64,000 bases of DNA from Promerops cafer. Taxonomy: Eukaryota; Chordata; Aves; Passeriformes; Nectariniidae. The translations under genes were made by a program, and so were the position numbers. The notes beneath the pieces are model-generated. The model was not told where the DNA came from, did not search any database, and saw only the letters and a list, made by a program, of their open reading frames with translations. Positions within the stretch are counted from its first letter, which is position 1. The number at the start of each line of letters is the position of its first letter. The DNA lies in contig VZSE01015521.1 in assembly GCA_013398275.1 (NCBI GenBank), forward strand, positions 1,122,892-1,186,891, in the 5' to 3' direction. Shown piece after piece: positions 36,625 through 50,597 of this stretch.

Positions 36625-39600
36625 AGTTATGGTGGCCTAATAGTGAGAGGAAATATTTGAACCCTGTTGTTCAGCAGATTTCTGGGCATTCTAACAAATG
36701 CTTCATGAAAAGTCATATTGATATGGTGAGGTGTAATCAAGTGGTCTTAATGTCACTCTAATATTTCAGATTTCTGCAAGACTGTTGAAAGTGTATCCTT
36801 CTGCAAACAAGCTCAGAATCCCTTTAACTGATGTTACAGCTTTTTGAATGAATAGGCACAGCTTCTAACATACATGAAATCTAAGCTTGGCTCCTACTTC
36901 TCCTTTTCTTTTTTTCAAATCTCCTTATTCATTTTCACCACCACATTTAAAGCACTGGTCCTGAATATCCTTAACAGAGTAAATACGTTAAAGGTCTTGT
37001 GCTCTTGAAGCATCCTGTCACAAAGGGGTTTTCCTTGGAATATAACTGACACCTTCAGATTTGTCTTCTTTACACCAATAAATATTCTAATGAGATCATT
37101 TGTGCCAAGAGCATTTTCTGTCCTCCAGTGTTAATCCCCTTGCAGGTCTCCTCAGGCCTTAGGAGTAATCAGGCCCATCATTGTTGACAATCAGTCACAG
37201 CTCCCCTGAACAAACATGGGCCCTGCTGGTACTTGGTCCACAAACCAATGCCAGGCTAATGAGGCAGCAGTAACAGGGCTTTTTTCTTTGATTGAACTTT
37301 GGGAATGCAAATTGCCTTCTCACCCTCCTTAAGCAACTTGGTTTTTGACAGATAATGGCAGAGAAACTCTGGAGAGATACAGCTCTCTTTAAAACAGTAC
37401 TTTTACTTTATCATGAACATTTGCCTACAAGAATGCCCAGGTTTTGTGCTTCAAAGTGTGGTCATAAAAATGGACAATCCATGCTGGGACAAGAAACCCA
37501 ATTGCACTGTACACAGAAAAGAGATTTAAGACATAAGTGGAGCATGAAGGGGCCAACCATCTGACCAGGAATTATACAGAGAGTTCCCAGCAGATGTCCA
37601 TTTCCCAGAGTTAACAGAAAACCTTGGGAAGCAGAAGATAATGTAGTTAGGCCTTGAAGCCCTGTTTTAGATGGCTGGAAAAAATTAAAAATAGAGCTTT
37701 TCCCACAGCTTCACTCCAGATACCTAACTCAGTAGGAACAGAACCCAGTTTTTTCTTAGTGTAGGGCCTTATGTTATGTCTGCTAAATAAATTTATACAT
37801 CTTGTTTTACAAACCTACAGTCACAGAGATTAACAAAGCCCAGAGGTGACAAAAGCATGTAAATTAAACTCTTCCTCAGAAGCCACTAACTCTACTGCTT
37901 TCCAAATGAAAAGCATAAAAGTATATACTTGACTATGTTTATGTACAAGAAGAGGTGCTATGTCTGCAAAATGTCCATTTACATAACAGCCAACTCTTTT
38001 TCTGAGAACTCATATAAGGAAACTACTAAAATAAATCACAAAGTAAATTAATAATTCAGAGATCTCATTTGTATGAATACACTTCATAAAATATGTCTAT
38101 GTGTGAAATGGAAATCAACTGACCATAAAACAAAGCAAGAAGACATGAGCTCACTGTGAAAGAAAAGCTATTTTTAGTCAAATTTTGAAGAAATGCATTC
38201 TATTCAAGGCTTCATATCATGCTCTATTAAATTATAAGAGTGAAAACAGGTTCTGATTTAAGAAGAGATAGCACAGCAAGATGCAACGTGTCAGAAATGT
38301 AATTGTGTACTGTGTGCTGATGTTCTGCTTGTCTTCAATTTGTTGGAGCTGACCAAACAGGGAAGATGATCATAGCCAGGAGAATCTTAACCCTCAAGAG
38401 TCCAATCCCACGGCTCTTACATACCGCAGCAATATTTCCCCCCTGTGTAATCAATAGAGCAATTATTTAAGAATTCACAGGAAGTAAATCCCCCCAGGTA
38501 CAATTTTAGTCACTGGGGCTGGAGGAGACAGCTGTCTTTGAAAATTGGGCTGTAAAGATTAAACTCACAAATAATATAGGCATGGATAGGGTACCTCTCA
38601 GTGGCAAATGAAGCCTGGGTATCGTGCAACTAAATATATATTGCAAATCTGGCTCCAAGTGCTGGTAACACCCATCCCTATCTTACCATGTTCCAGCAGA
38701 ATTGGTGAACCCAGTTACCTCCAAGGAGCTTGACTTGTCCCCGAGACACTCATGCCTTCTCTTGTGGCACAGCGACCTCTTCTAGTCCCAGTCCCACACA
38801 GTTCTTTTCATGTCATGGTTGCCAAAATCTGACATACAGGCAGCTTGAGCAGAGGCAAAGAAATGTATGTTTAAATAAGAAATGAAAACTATTCTGGGAT
38901 TAAAATGCTATCTCCGACACAAGGTTTGACAGCCCTGGTCATCTGAAGGAGAGAAAGGAAAGACAGGTTTTGACTTCTGTAACCCAAGATGGCCAACCTT
39001 AGGCTTCTTACAACATCATTGGAGAAAGGCAATGCCCAGAAACAGAGGCTGCAATACCAAATGAGGGGTTACAGTGACCAAGCTGGGTGCAATCTGTGGT
39101 GATCAAGTCCAAAGTACTAACAAAATCTTATCATGTAGGAGAACATTAATTTTACCCAAATTTAGTCTTCTAGAGACCAAGCATCTGCACAAACCTTGAC
39201 ACAGAGCTTATTTCTATTGCCTGTAGAGACCTGTCCACCACTGGGGGCAATTATCAGATCCTAAAAAAGGAGTGTAAGCTTGGTGGGCTGAAAGACTTTT
39301 GGAAGATGCCTGTCATTGACCACTGACTAAGTGGAGGATGCCAACCTTTTCCTCCTTAGTCTCAGGACTGATTCTCATTCAGAAGACTACCTTTCTGACT
39401 AAGATTTATAATTCCAGCCTGTACCACAAGATCAGTGCACATGTAGAGAAAAGAGAGTACCTTGCAGAAGAGGCTTCCTTGCCCACAGCTTTTCCAAATC
39501 ACTTGAACCACAGGTTCTTCTCAAACTTCCCAGTTTTGATGAGGTCCCCAGGTACCTCTGAAGTGAGGAAGGAGAGCTGAGCAGCCTGCTCAAGTCTATT

Positions 39601-42600
39601 TTTCCCTACAGGCTCTGAAAAAGGACTTCCACAGTGACAGAAAAGGGACTTATTGAAACCCAGATGCCTTCTGTCCTTCTCTCGAGGTTCCTTCTGGAGC
39701 AGCAGGCACAGGCAGGTGGCAGGAGGTTCAGGCTACAGCTTGGCCATCAGAGGCTCTTCTTCTGTGTTCTCTCCAAGGTTAATAACTGCTTGTGCCCACA
39801 AGTTGTACTGCTTTAGCCATTCCAGCACAAACACAAATGGGCATAGCTAACTTGAAGAGAACATTTAGGACATATATCTATCCTGCCCTAAAAAGTATGG
39901 AAAAAATACCTAAACTTGCTCTTGAAGTTATTCCTGTTTCTCTTTTCACTGCCAAGTGAGAGAAACTATTCATTGGCTCCCCACTGACAGCAATAAGTGA
40001 CTTTTCTTTGGAAAATAGATGCTCCTGGTGACTTCTGAGGGTGTTGTAGAGAAGTGTTGGAAAACTAACAGTCCTTAATATTTGTGTTCTTATGGTTTTA
40101 ATCGTAGTGAGAAGGACCAGAGAGAGGCCCTCACTATGCCAAAAAAACTCAGCCACTGTTCCACATTGTTCATAAATTAGGACATCTTGTATCTAGAGAG
40201 GAGTTGAATAATGGGCTCATTAAGCTTCAATTCAAAATGCTTTGCTCCTGTACTGCAGTGGTCAGGAATGGATCATTTCTTGAAAAGTCAGCCAGAAGAG
40301 TCAGTATGTGGTTCCAAAGTACTCCTATTTACCAAGACAACTATTCTGAATAGGTAGCAAATCCAAAGGCAACAGGAAAAATGGGAAAAGAAGGAAAAGA
40401 ACTGAGCATTTAACTTGATAAACATCTCAGGAGGCCTGCCTGAGATTAGATGTTGAATACATGGGCTGCTTGGCAGTGTACTTACATCAACCCTTGCTTT
40501 TCTTCTAGGCTTTTCCTCTTAACCCATTATATGACATATTTATTCGGTGTTGCCCACACAGCTGAAGGTCATTTGAGGATGGGTAAAAGATAGAGAGAAA
40601 ATCTCAAAAAAAGTCATTTCCAATCTGAGGGAGGGAATAACAAGAGTGACTCATTTTGAGAACAGTGAGCATTCTGAGCCAAGGTATTCATTTACCTGGA
40701 GGTCTGATGTAGCTGATCTTTGCTCCAGAATTTTGTCTGTGGTGGGTTCTGGGAAAATAAGTTGGAAAGAAAAACAAATCATGTGGTTTTCCTCTCTTGC
40801 ATTCATGATGTCAAAGGAAAATATAAGCAAAACCTGCAAAAACTCTCAGGAGACCTGTTTCCTTTCAAATTGCTCTGTGCTTAGCACTGCTGTTTTTCTG
40901 CAAGTTGTCTGTTGCATATGAGTAGGTCATTTCATCACAAGCGTGTGTTCTACATGCCTTAAAATAAATTTTTATCTCCCTCAGAGTTCTTTCTTGTCAA
41001 AAGCTTTGCTTTTCCTTTAAAATTGCTCACGTGCTTTGAAATGCAGAGTGCCCTGTGTCTGACTTCACTACTCCATTAGTGGAGACACAGAGAGGGGAGA
41101 TCGAGGGAAATAACGGGGCAACAGATTGGCCAGCAGGATTGGTGTGTGCAGGTTTGTAATTGCCTGTTCCTGGCTCCTCTGGAAACAATGGAGGAGCAGA
41201 AGCAGCTGGTCAGCAGAGGAGATGAGGCGTAACATCTCCCCGGGAGCACCGCCTGCCCAAGCACCCCTGGCCCTGCCAGCCCCGGGCTGTCCTGCCAGTC
41301 CTGGCCAGCTCAGAGGGTTGCTTTGAGGCTCTAGTCTGTTCTTGTCTGGCTACCATTTGTTACCATTGCCCAGCACGGGCATCTTGCTCCAATCTGCTGC
41401 ACTTCTCCATGTGCTGGTTCTGTCAGGAGCAGCAATGATGCCGATAGGGTTGGGTGCTGGACAACCTTGGAAAATTAATTTGGCCCTTAGTGTGTTACAA
41501 GAGGAAAACAAACAGCATAGAAAGCACCAAAGTGTGGCTTAAACAAAAAGACTTGCTAAAGACACGTCTTCCTCCATGTCCCCATGGACTTGCCGAGTTC
41601 ATTGATTTTAGTGGAGTTATTCCAGCCTACCTAGCTGAGATTACAGCCCATTAGATGATGTATTGCCATGTGAAATTCCAGTGAGTGGTACAGTTTATTT
41701 TCTCATTTGCTGGTTCTGCCATCTGGCACAGCTTTCTTATATCCTTCTCCATTCACTATCCTCTGAAAATATATTTTGTGTTCTCTACAGACTGTCACTT
41801 TTCCCTTGCCAAATATTAGCTTCATGACTGAACACTTCTGATTCCTTTTGAAATCACTTCACAACATCACTTTTTTTTCCCCCTGACAATACCCTCAGGT
41901 GTCTATTATGAGATGTTGGATTGTGTTGCCGGGTGCACTATGAGTTAAAAGAATACAGCTCCACTTTGGCAAACATTTGTGCAGCTTCACAGCTTTAATG
42001 AGTCCTGGCGACTATAAATAATAAAGGGAAACTAAATAATACACTACTTCCTGTAAGTCACATGTAGGTTGGCTCCATTTTGGAATTCACCTCCTGAGAG
42101 AAGAAGGTTTGCCTCCATTTTAGGACAGAGAGGTATCATCCTGCGATGGCACAGGATCATCGTGTAGTGGATGAAAAGTCATGGATGTCACATACACCAG
42201 AATGACACTTTTAAACTGTAAACTCTTTGTGATTGATACCAAACATGTTCTCCCAAAAAGGCTCACCTACTGAGGGGTGGGATCTGGAATTTTCCTGCAA
42301 ATATCCCCACATTTAATTTCCTTTTACTCGATAGCTACAAGAGGTTGTTCTAAGTATGAAAAAGTGCTGCTGAGCTCTTCTCTCTTTGAGACACACCTGA
42401 AGAAATGCAACCACAGGTACTGGTTAGTACCTGTCAGCTGATGCTTAGCAAACAGGAAAGGTGGGGAGCAGAAGCATCAGGGTGAAGCCTTGCAGTCCTG
42501 TTCTGCCAGAAGAGGTAAGGCACAGCACAGGGGGTTACTTTGAGCCTTCAGTTCTCATGGAAGTAGGAAGTGCTCAGAAATTCTTGGGTGGTCCTCAGAG

Positions 42601-44625
42601 TGTTTCAAGGCCAGGTCTTTTTTTAGGGCATTATGTATGTGTTGAACCACTTAGAATGGATAAACAGCAATTTTAAAATAAATTGTGAATATAATATTCA
42701 GGGTAGGTGACCTCTAAGAGCAAATAAAGCAGAACTTTTTTCTGCCCTGGAGGGTGTCCTTTGGTTGAGTCTGTGTTTGTAAACTGGTTAGAGAAAATGA
42801 GATATATTTAAAAAGACCAGGAGCAGCAAGAACCAAACAAAAGAGAAAACATTTAAACACAAAGGCAGGGTGGCAGAAGGGCCATGCTCTTCTGCATTTC
42901 ACTGCTGCTTCTTTCACACTTGCAAGTACACCACTGAGAGATTACCTGAATTAAGTAAAAGCAAGGATGGAATGCAAAAAAGAGAAACTGTGATTCCCTA
43001 ATAACTGACTGGCAAGCTGGTGTAGTGGATCAGTGAATGCTATGAATCATTTGCAGACCAAGATCAGAGAGTGAAGAGGACACAGTTCACCTAGCTGGGC
43101 ATTTATGCAGGGCCTTGACTAACTGAGGCATTCAGAAAACCATTGTTTTTTCTCTTCACACTTATAACCTCTTTTCACCTCTGTTCCTTTCAGATTCAGC
43201 CATGCACTTGTTAGTCTACCTTGCCTAGTTCTTACTTTGTTTCATCATGTTAATGGAGAAGCTGAATTTCAGTTCGTTTCAGTTGTTTTTTTACCAAGAG
43301 GAAATCACACCTAAGGATTCTATCACATTTTGTTCCATTTCTTCCAAGTGCTGAACCTTTTATTGGGTGAAATAGAAAAGAAAATCTCATTTTGGGAAAA
43401 ATAAGCATTGACTAGTGCTGTGCCTGATTCTATTTCATGTTTTGCCTCCATCTGATTGTAGCATCTTGTAATTGGAAGATGTATGGAACTTGCAATCAAA
43501 TTATTCTAGTGTATATGGAGTTCATATCCAAACAGTCAGATATGGGCATCCCATAAATAGAAATCAAATAAATCTGTAGAGCAGGAGAAATTTGTCTTAT
43601 CCAGGTATCCAGAGATGTCTGAGACCTCTCCTAAAATCAAAGTGTGATGCATAGCAAACAGCTTGGATGAAGAGTAGCAATCAATAGATCAGAGACAAGA
43701 AATGGAAAACAGGGCTGTAAATTTAAGCATTCTAATGCCACAATGCTTCTGAAGCAACTTTGACACACCTCTCCTGCTTTTATGGATACAGCAAAGTCAT
43801 GCCTGAGATTTTCAAAATCCCCACTTGAATGTGCAGTTCTGTCAGAGACTGAGCTGACCAAGGTTGCTGTTAGCTCTTGACTACCTGCCCCTCTGCCCCA
43901 CAACACTGCTCACTGCATTCTTCCCCTCTCCCTCACACTGGCAAACTGCACTGAGTTGGAGACCTATACTGGAAGGAAATGCTTCTTTTCCCCTCTGCAC
44001 ACCTCACTAAATGGTTTGCTCATTTCTCCCCCTTAACTGGCTCTCTGTATGATCACACAAAGAGAAGAGAAGAATGGAGAGAGCATGTAAGGAAAGGCAG
44101 AGGGCAACCCCGCCTCAGACCTTACACTGAGGTGCTGTGGAATTGCAGCTTTGAGAACACAACCCCACTCCCAGTCATGCAGATGTGTGGATGTGGATGT
44201 TCCAAAAGGACTGCACATTCACTTCACTGCAGTGGCATATGTTTACTTTGATACAGGATTCTTGAAATGCTGGATCACCTTGATTCATGAGTTAGCCACA
44301 GGGAACCACGAGAGTCTTTGGCATTTATACTTCCATTAAAGTACCAAAATGGCTCTTATGTATCATGGTTGTTCAGGAAATCTTCCTAGTAGGTCCAAAC
44401 TGTGCAGTGTTTCCTTTCTTCAGTCCAAAAATAGTCTGAAATTGTACTGATGAGATATAAACGCTGCCCAATTTGCTTGTTTCTATTCAGGCTTTGACTC
44501 AAAACCTTATTGACAACATTATAAATGTCAACATTTGATACATAATACATGACTACATTTTAGCAGATGGAGAGGAATAGAAATGAAGCCAAGATGCAGT
44601 TGAGGCTGGGCTTGGAATTGCTGGA

Positions 44626-44710
44626 AGGAGAAGGATGAAGAAAGGAGAGATGCCAAGAAGGAAGTAGAGCAGAAAGAGAGAAAGGAAGATGGGAAGGAAG
44701 GGAAGAGAAA
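44626..44710. repeat. Purine-rich (GA/GGAA) low-complexity tract
   Basis: Roughly 85 bases dominated by GAAGGAG, AAAGGAGAGA and GGAAGGAAGGGAAGAG-type units with few pyrimidines. It is imperfect and seems to be decayed simple sequence. Confidence 0.8.
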
Positions 44711-47700
44711 TCACTCCTACTGAGTTTTGCTGAATCAAATACTAAGAGAGTGAAGGAATAATAAACAATACATTACCTTCTGCAGCAAAAGGTGAGGCTT
44801 TACCTTTGTTCATTTTATGAAGCTCTCTTTGAGACAAACAGGAGCTGTGCTATGGACAGAAGGCAATATGCTTGTCCATACCCATACCATAGCCCATTCT
44901 CCATACCTAGGGGTGGAGTTTGTTCTCTTCCACTGGATGAACAGGATACCCCCGTGGTCAGAGACAGCTCAACTGAAACAGCCTGCTAACCACCAATTTT
45001 AGATGAGCAAGAGTAACCCACTGCCCAGAACCAGTAGCTTATGCCACTACTACAAACTGCACTAAGCTTCTGGAAGGGTTTTGCTGTAACTAAAAATGAT
45101 GATCATTCTAGATTAAACAGATATGGGGTGCTACCATTCATCACTCAGTCTTTAAAAAATCATCCCAACTATTTTAAAAGGCTAATGGCTGTGCAGCAGA
45201 AACACACAGCATAGGGATGAACTGCCTGCAAAACAGTCATTGCAGTCTGCCAATGCTAACTATGCTTTTAGGGGCTAACAAAAAGATGCCAGGGGACAAG
45301 ATGAGAAACAAGGTGAAAGGTAAACTTATGATTTCGCATTCTGAGGACCAGGCTAACAAGAACTGTTATCACTACCTGTGTATCAAACAGGCACAGAATG
45401 TGATTTTCAGAAACCCCTTTACATTTTCTAAAAAGGGGCTCCTACGAACCTTCTCTTTTCCTCTTTTCCTATGTTGGTTCTGTACTGAATATTCACACTT
45501 CTTTTCTTAGAAAGACAGCTGATTTGTCCAAAAGTGTCTGCATTTAAAATATAAGTCTATTACTTCTGATCTTCACTATTCCCATGCTTTTCTTTCTCAA
45601 AATACAAAAGAACAACAATAATGCCATACTAAGAGGAAATTTCCCTAGGAAAACAAGGAGTCTTTTCTATTTTAGATCCTTGGTAGCTCCATGTTCATAG
45701 AGCTGATCAGTTTGTCTGCTTTTGGTCTCAGAATTGCTTTTCTAGCCTTCAGCAAGTGCAATGCACAAGTAAAAGTCTGACAAACTTGATTTATGTTAAG
45801 AAATAATTTTTCTGTTGTCATAGAAACCACTGCAAGATGATCCAGGCATGAGTAAAAAGTAACAATGAAAAGTGGGCTGCTGGTTTCAGCAATGAAATTC
45901 CCTTCGTTGTTGATGTCCCATCTGTAATTTCCTTGCCCTCTAATGCAAAAAGGGCAAAAAGATGGTACCTGGAAGGTTGGCTGAGAGGAAAAATTTGCCT
46001 AGAGGGAGGTTTCATTGTCATGAGACAGGCAGGTGTCTCAGCCCAGAAGAGGGTGTGCAGCTAGCCCAACTTCTCCTGGAAGGCTGCAGCAGGGGAATGT
46101 TCTTTCCAATAGGGAGCAGAGCCAGACTAGAAATTCTGCAAGCCTGTTATAAAGATGTCCATGCCATGGTGGAAAGAGGCAGAATAATTTCCTTCTCTTA
46201 TGCCATGGGTTTGCTTCCATCAGCAGGAATGAATCATATCCACATTTCAATGTTTGCACGGCTCTTGGCACTGCGCTATGCATAAACAATTTCTGCTTCA
46301 ATAAGAGGAAGCATTCACCTGGAGAGCGACAAATACAAGGGAGTAAAAGAATCAATGAATGCTGAGCATCATGACATGTTCACCTAGAAGCCTCTGCACC
46401 CACCCCAGCACTGCCTGCCCACGAGCTCTGTGACACAGCACAGGCAATTACACCCTGCCCAATATAAATGATCATTCGTTGCCATTTTTGCACAATGAGA
46501 GCTCAGGAATGTACACTGTGTACTACACCACCTACCTCCCCTCAGTCTCCACCATCAGTCATTGATATGTTAGAGGTGTTTATCCCTAAGATTTGCAAGG
46601 GCAATGAACATTGCTAGTACTTGTCACTACAGCTGTCAGACTGACTTGACATTATTTCCCAAGGGAAATCTGTTTCTGCATCTGCTACTCTTGGTTCAGT
46701 TTACAACAGGCTTTCAGTTAAAGCACTGTTGCTGTGGATCCCTGGCCTCACAAAAAGGCAGAAGGACAAAAGTATTACTGCAAAAAAATCCAAAAACCTG
46801 CAACATTTTGTGCAGCCTTTGAGTTCCTTTAAGTAGAAAAGCCAGAGGATTTCAGTCCAGAACGCTCCTCTGCCGAAATTAGTACTGGGAACAGTCCGAA
46901 AAGAGGAGGACATGGATCGATTATAATTTTTTTTGCCTCACATGCTGAGTAGTTGCAGTATGTCAATAATTAGAAAATAGTTTCGTGAACCAATATTGCC
47001 TCTTTTTCAGCTGGTACACTGTCTAGACAGTTTTGTTTCCCCCCTATTATTTATCATTTGAAAATATCTGCCAGACAATCTCTCAAAGTCCTTTCTGAGA
47101 TGAAGCTTACTGGTATTCCTTTTGCAAGTGTAAGAAACAGAGGCAGGTATAGCATTGGTTCTGATTCCTGATAAAGTGGAAGCAGCTTTTAGCACTGGGT
47201 GTGCCATAGATTATTAAAAGGGAATTCTGAATTGATATTTTCCAATATTCTCTGTAAAATGCATTCTTGTAGGCTTTCCATGCAGCATTCTCCTTTTTAA
47301 TAAAGAAAAAAATACAGACTATAAGGGGCAGGAAGACAGATGAAATAAACTTGCCTGATCATATAAGTGGATATTAGTGGACATTTTTGACAGGGCTCAC
47401 TGAACCCTAGTTATAAGAATCTGAATAGAAAGCCTCATTTGCTCTTGAAATTTGCTCATTTGAAATTTGGTCATTTGCTTCCTTTCTCGAGAGACACAAA
47501 AGTGCATGGAGGATGGAAAATGAAAACAGAACTCAGTTATTGTCGTGATTATTGTTGCCAGATTACAAGAAAGTGCCTATCTGCCACTTCTCCCCTATGT
47601 GCACATGTACATGTCTCTTTTTATGTTCACTGCCTGTCCACAGCTTGTCTCACACGTGCATCTCGTTATGCCTCATTATCACATTTCATTGCCATGCTCT

Positions 47701-48829
47701 TTACAGTGCAAAACAAGGTGCGGATTTGGTTATGAAAATGCTAGAGGGGGTTGAGGGCAGTTTTGCATGGGAGGTGCTGTATTACCATGTCAATCACTGC
47801 TCCTCCTTCTTAGTCTTTGCAGACGAATCCTGGATGAGCCTCAGCTGGGTGCTTCTGGCACTGGGGAAGCTGAGATTTAGGTAGCAGGTTCTCAGCCCAG
47901 GTCCCCTGGCATGTGATTCACACTGTTACCAAACGTGCACTGAGGGGCCTGGAGGTTTCCTCCCACCACACTGAACACTGGGTTTAGAGCTCAGCATGAT
48001 TTATGGGTTGCTGGGGGAAGATGGTCTTTCCCAGTTGAACTCTTTCACTCTAGGCCTACATATAATCCTTTTATTTTTTTTTCCAGAGGGAGGGCTGTTA
48101 CCTATTAACCAGCCCAGCTGCCAAAAGGGGAGTAGGGGAGGGAGACCACAGGCTTTTGCTCCAGCCTTATGCTATCCACTGATGCTGGCTGGGTATGCCA
48201 TGCCTACCCGGCATCCAGGCTCCTGCTGCAGTTTGTCCCCTGTGGATGAGTGCTGGTGAACCTTCTGCTGCTGCTGATCTGCTTCCCGCTTTCTCTTGTG
48301 ATGTGAGCTGTGTGTTTTGACCTGTGTTCAGCAGGGGATGCCATTACACATCAGGACCCGAAGGCTGCCACGGTCTCCTGGAGAAAGCTTTCTTTTCTTG
48401 GAGGCATCAGGGCATGCAGAGGGACTATAGTGGGAAAGACCGTGGCTCCTTCCCCACGGCAGGGGAGTGGGAATGGGTGGAGGCAGAACTGCAAAACAAA
48501 ACCCAACTGGAACAGCAAAGGCTGCTGAGCGACGGCATCGTGCTCAACTGCATCACCTAAACTAAACAGAAGAAAGTGATCCCTGAAAATGAGTGCTTAA
48601 GTCACCTGTGTGCTCAGAAGGCACAGCCTGGGCTGCTGCGTCCTGGGGCAGCTGTAGGTCCAGCGCATTCATCAGCCGTGGTAGAGACTTACGGAGAGAT
48701 GGAACAGGAGAGCGGCTGGGGAGAATGCTTGCAGTAATAGGAGAGTGGCAGCAGCAGGCAGGTTGGTGGGAGAGGTGTTGCATTTGCTGGGATACGGATA
48801 TAAAACGCACAGCTGCCGAATCAAACCGT

Positions 48830-48881
48830 TCCTCTTGTTTGTTTCCTTTCTTTTTTCTTTTTTTCCCCCCCCATTTTTTTA
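48830..48881. repeat. Pyrimidine-rich low-complexity tract
   Basis: About 50 bases of mixed T and C with runs TTTTTTCTTTTTTTCCCCCC and a following T7. It is simple sequence next to the CpG-enriched pocket at 48890. Confidence 0.8.
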
Positions 48882-48889
48882 ATGACTAA

Positions 48890-49425
48890 CCAGCGACTTA
48901 GAGAAAGACAATAGTATGCCCTCCTTTATATTCCAGAGCGTCCCCCTTCTCCCTGCTGTTTGGCATCGCGCCCATTTCCAGCAGGCACTTTCAGATGCAG
49001 ATTGCTCCCTGAATAGGTACGGCGGGGCTCTTTGTCCCCATCGCCCCTACCTTCATTAGCGGCTCTGCTGCTGGGGGCCTTGCTCAGCTATCAGAGGGAG
49101 CGGAGCCGGGCAAGGAGCAGAGCAGAAAAGGCTCCCTTCATCCTCATTCATTACCATACAAATGGAGCACACACACCCCAGCTATGCAGAGGGCGGTATC
49201 TTTCTAAAACATGCGTAAACAGCACATAAAACAACGATTACACAGCGCTTATGCACCAGTTAAAATTCACCCTGGGTAGGCTGGATAACGCATATCCATG
49301 TGCGATAAAACGGATTCGCTTTGGATCTGCAAATGGTTCATCGATGTCTCGAGATAGGGGCACTGCCTGGGGCATGGTGGACGTATCTGGGTAGTAACCT
49401 ATCAGCAGGGCAGCAAGCCGTGACA
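48890..49425. promoter_or_regulatory. CpG-enriched pocket, candidate regulatory element
   Basis: By hand count roughly two dozen CpGs fall in this stretch of about 530 bases, against a background near one per 100 bases. The left part (48960-49110) is GC-rich and has GCATCGCGCCC and GCGGAGCCGGG, an Sp1-like texture. The right part (49200-49345) is AT-rich yet keeps isolated CpGs in AACGATT, AACGCAT, GCGATAAAACGG and ATCGATGTCTCGAG. No exon or TATA-plus-start arrangement can be shown. It may be an enhancer, an unannotated promoter or a conserved non-coding element; this is inference from composition. Confidence 0.3.
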
Positions 49426-49433
49426 AGAAGACA

Positions 49434-49460
49434 GATGAGGAGAGGAGAAGAGAGGAGATG
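49434..49460. repeat. Short GA-rich tract
   Basis: AGGAGAGGAGAAGAGAGGAG-type purine repeat of about 25 bases, an imperfect (AGGAG)n. Confidence 0.7.
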
Positions 49461-50332
49461 ATCCCCAGTTTGTGTGTTGCCCTGGTTCAGGCTAAATGGT
49501 GAAAGATGAGACATCTGTGTACGTGTGGCTCAAAGGCCAGTCATCCAACATGAATGGTGTTTGGAGGTTTGTGTCAGGCAAGAAGACTCTCAATTATCAA
49601 AACTTGCTTTGGGTAGGAGAGAAAAATGCTGGGTAACTCGTGTGTTCAAGAACTGAAAACCAAACCTGGTTTTAAAGTGCTTTTGGTGAAATATAATCTG
49701 ACTTTGTGCTTAGTGAAAATAGGATATAAGAAACACTGTGAAAAGTCCATTTTATATGAATATATTAACTCTGTAGCTTTATTGATAAGTGAATAGTAAT
49801 AGCATATAGAAAAAAAGGGTTGGCTGGTGAGAACATGCTCCTGGATGATCGTGAGATGGGATGTCACACGTGCAAGACAAGGAATTGTAAGGAAGAAAGA
49901 GATTGATTTCCTCATGCCATATGTTCCCTCTCTGCTGGAAATTACACACTTCTCCACCAAGACTGCTAATCTCTAAATTTCCTGAAGTTACGTAAACTTA
50001 CACATCTGAAGTTGTAAATATCAGGGTCGTGTTTGGGAGGAAATAAAAAGTGAAAGCAGATCTGACAGCAAAGAGAGGTCAGGCCACAAATGGGGTTAAT
50101 TAGAGAGCTGTCCATACTCCAGAAACTGGGGAGCCCCTTTGCCTGGGCTGTTTAAATCCAGCATTTCTCGACAGGGGCTTCAGGAGGAGGAAGATATTGA
50201 GGCAAAGCCTGTGAGCCACCAATTGCCCTTACAGGTTTGCAGAAAACAGATCAGAGTGGGAAGAGCCACGTGTGCCTTAGGGGTCAAACCCCTCATACAG
50301 CTAAGGACCATCACAGCCAGACGTGGATAAGT

Positions 50333-50597
50333 TATTGCCAGGAGAAATGCTGTCAGTCTCTCTGCGGACATCTTGTCAGTACTGAGGGCCCAACCACTCC
50401 AGAGGGTGGTTGGACACTGGAACAGGCTCCCCAGGGCAGTGGTCATGTCCCCAGGCCTGCCAGAGATCAAGGAGTGTCTGGACAACACTCTCAGGGACAT
50501 GGTGGGATCGTTCGGGTGTCCTGTGCAGGGACAGGAGTTGGACTTGATGATCCTTGTGGGTCCCTTCCAACTCAGCATATTCTGTGATTTTGTGATC
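50333..50597 (+). mobile_element. CR1 LINE 3'-end fragment
   Basis: This fragment is in sense orientation. TATTGCCAGGAGAAAT starts the recognisable part. It is followed by CACTGGAACAGGCTCCCCAG, GGCAGTGGTCATGTCCCC, a TCTGGACAACACTCTCAGGG block, TTGGACTTGATGATCC and GTCCCTTCCAACTCAGCATA, then the terminal TTCTGTGATTTTGTGAT octamer-like repeats at 50580-50597. It shares the CAACTCAGCATATTCT terminus with the larger copy at 7046, so both probably come from related CR1 subfamilies. About 265 bases are preserved; similarity upstream of 50333 is not recognisable. Confidence 0.9.

Larger units (their letters stand above)
30791..48889. other. Gene-poor segment without recognised genes
   Basis: AT-rich and largely unique sequence. 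Open frames are short (about 110 codons at most) and typical of chance. Isolated acceptor-like tracts occur (for example TTTCTTTTCTCTCTCTTAG ending at 33690) without a donor and a coding-like frame between. Homopolymers at 31038 and 36607 and a purine-rich tract at 44626 are listed separately. A TAATTA-bearing stretch at 34905-35140 is discussed as a finding. Confidence 0.55.

Noticed and set aside
30284..49022. Shared 13-mer CCTGAATAGGTACG-like word at about 30287 and 49008 in the two CpG pockets
   Set aside because: Dozens of shared 13-mers are expected by chance in a 64 kb sequence, and the flanks do not match.
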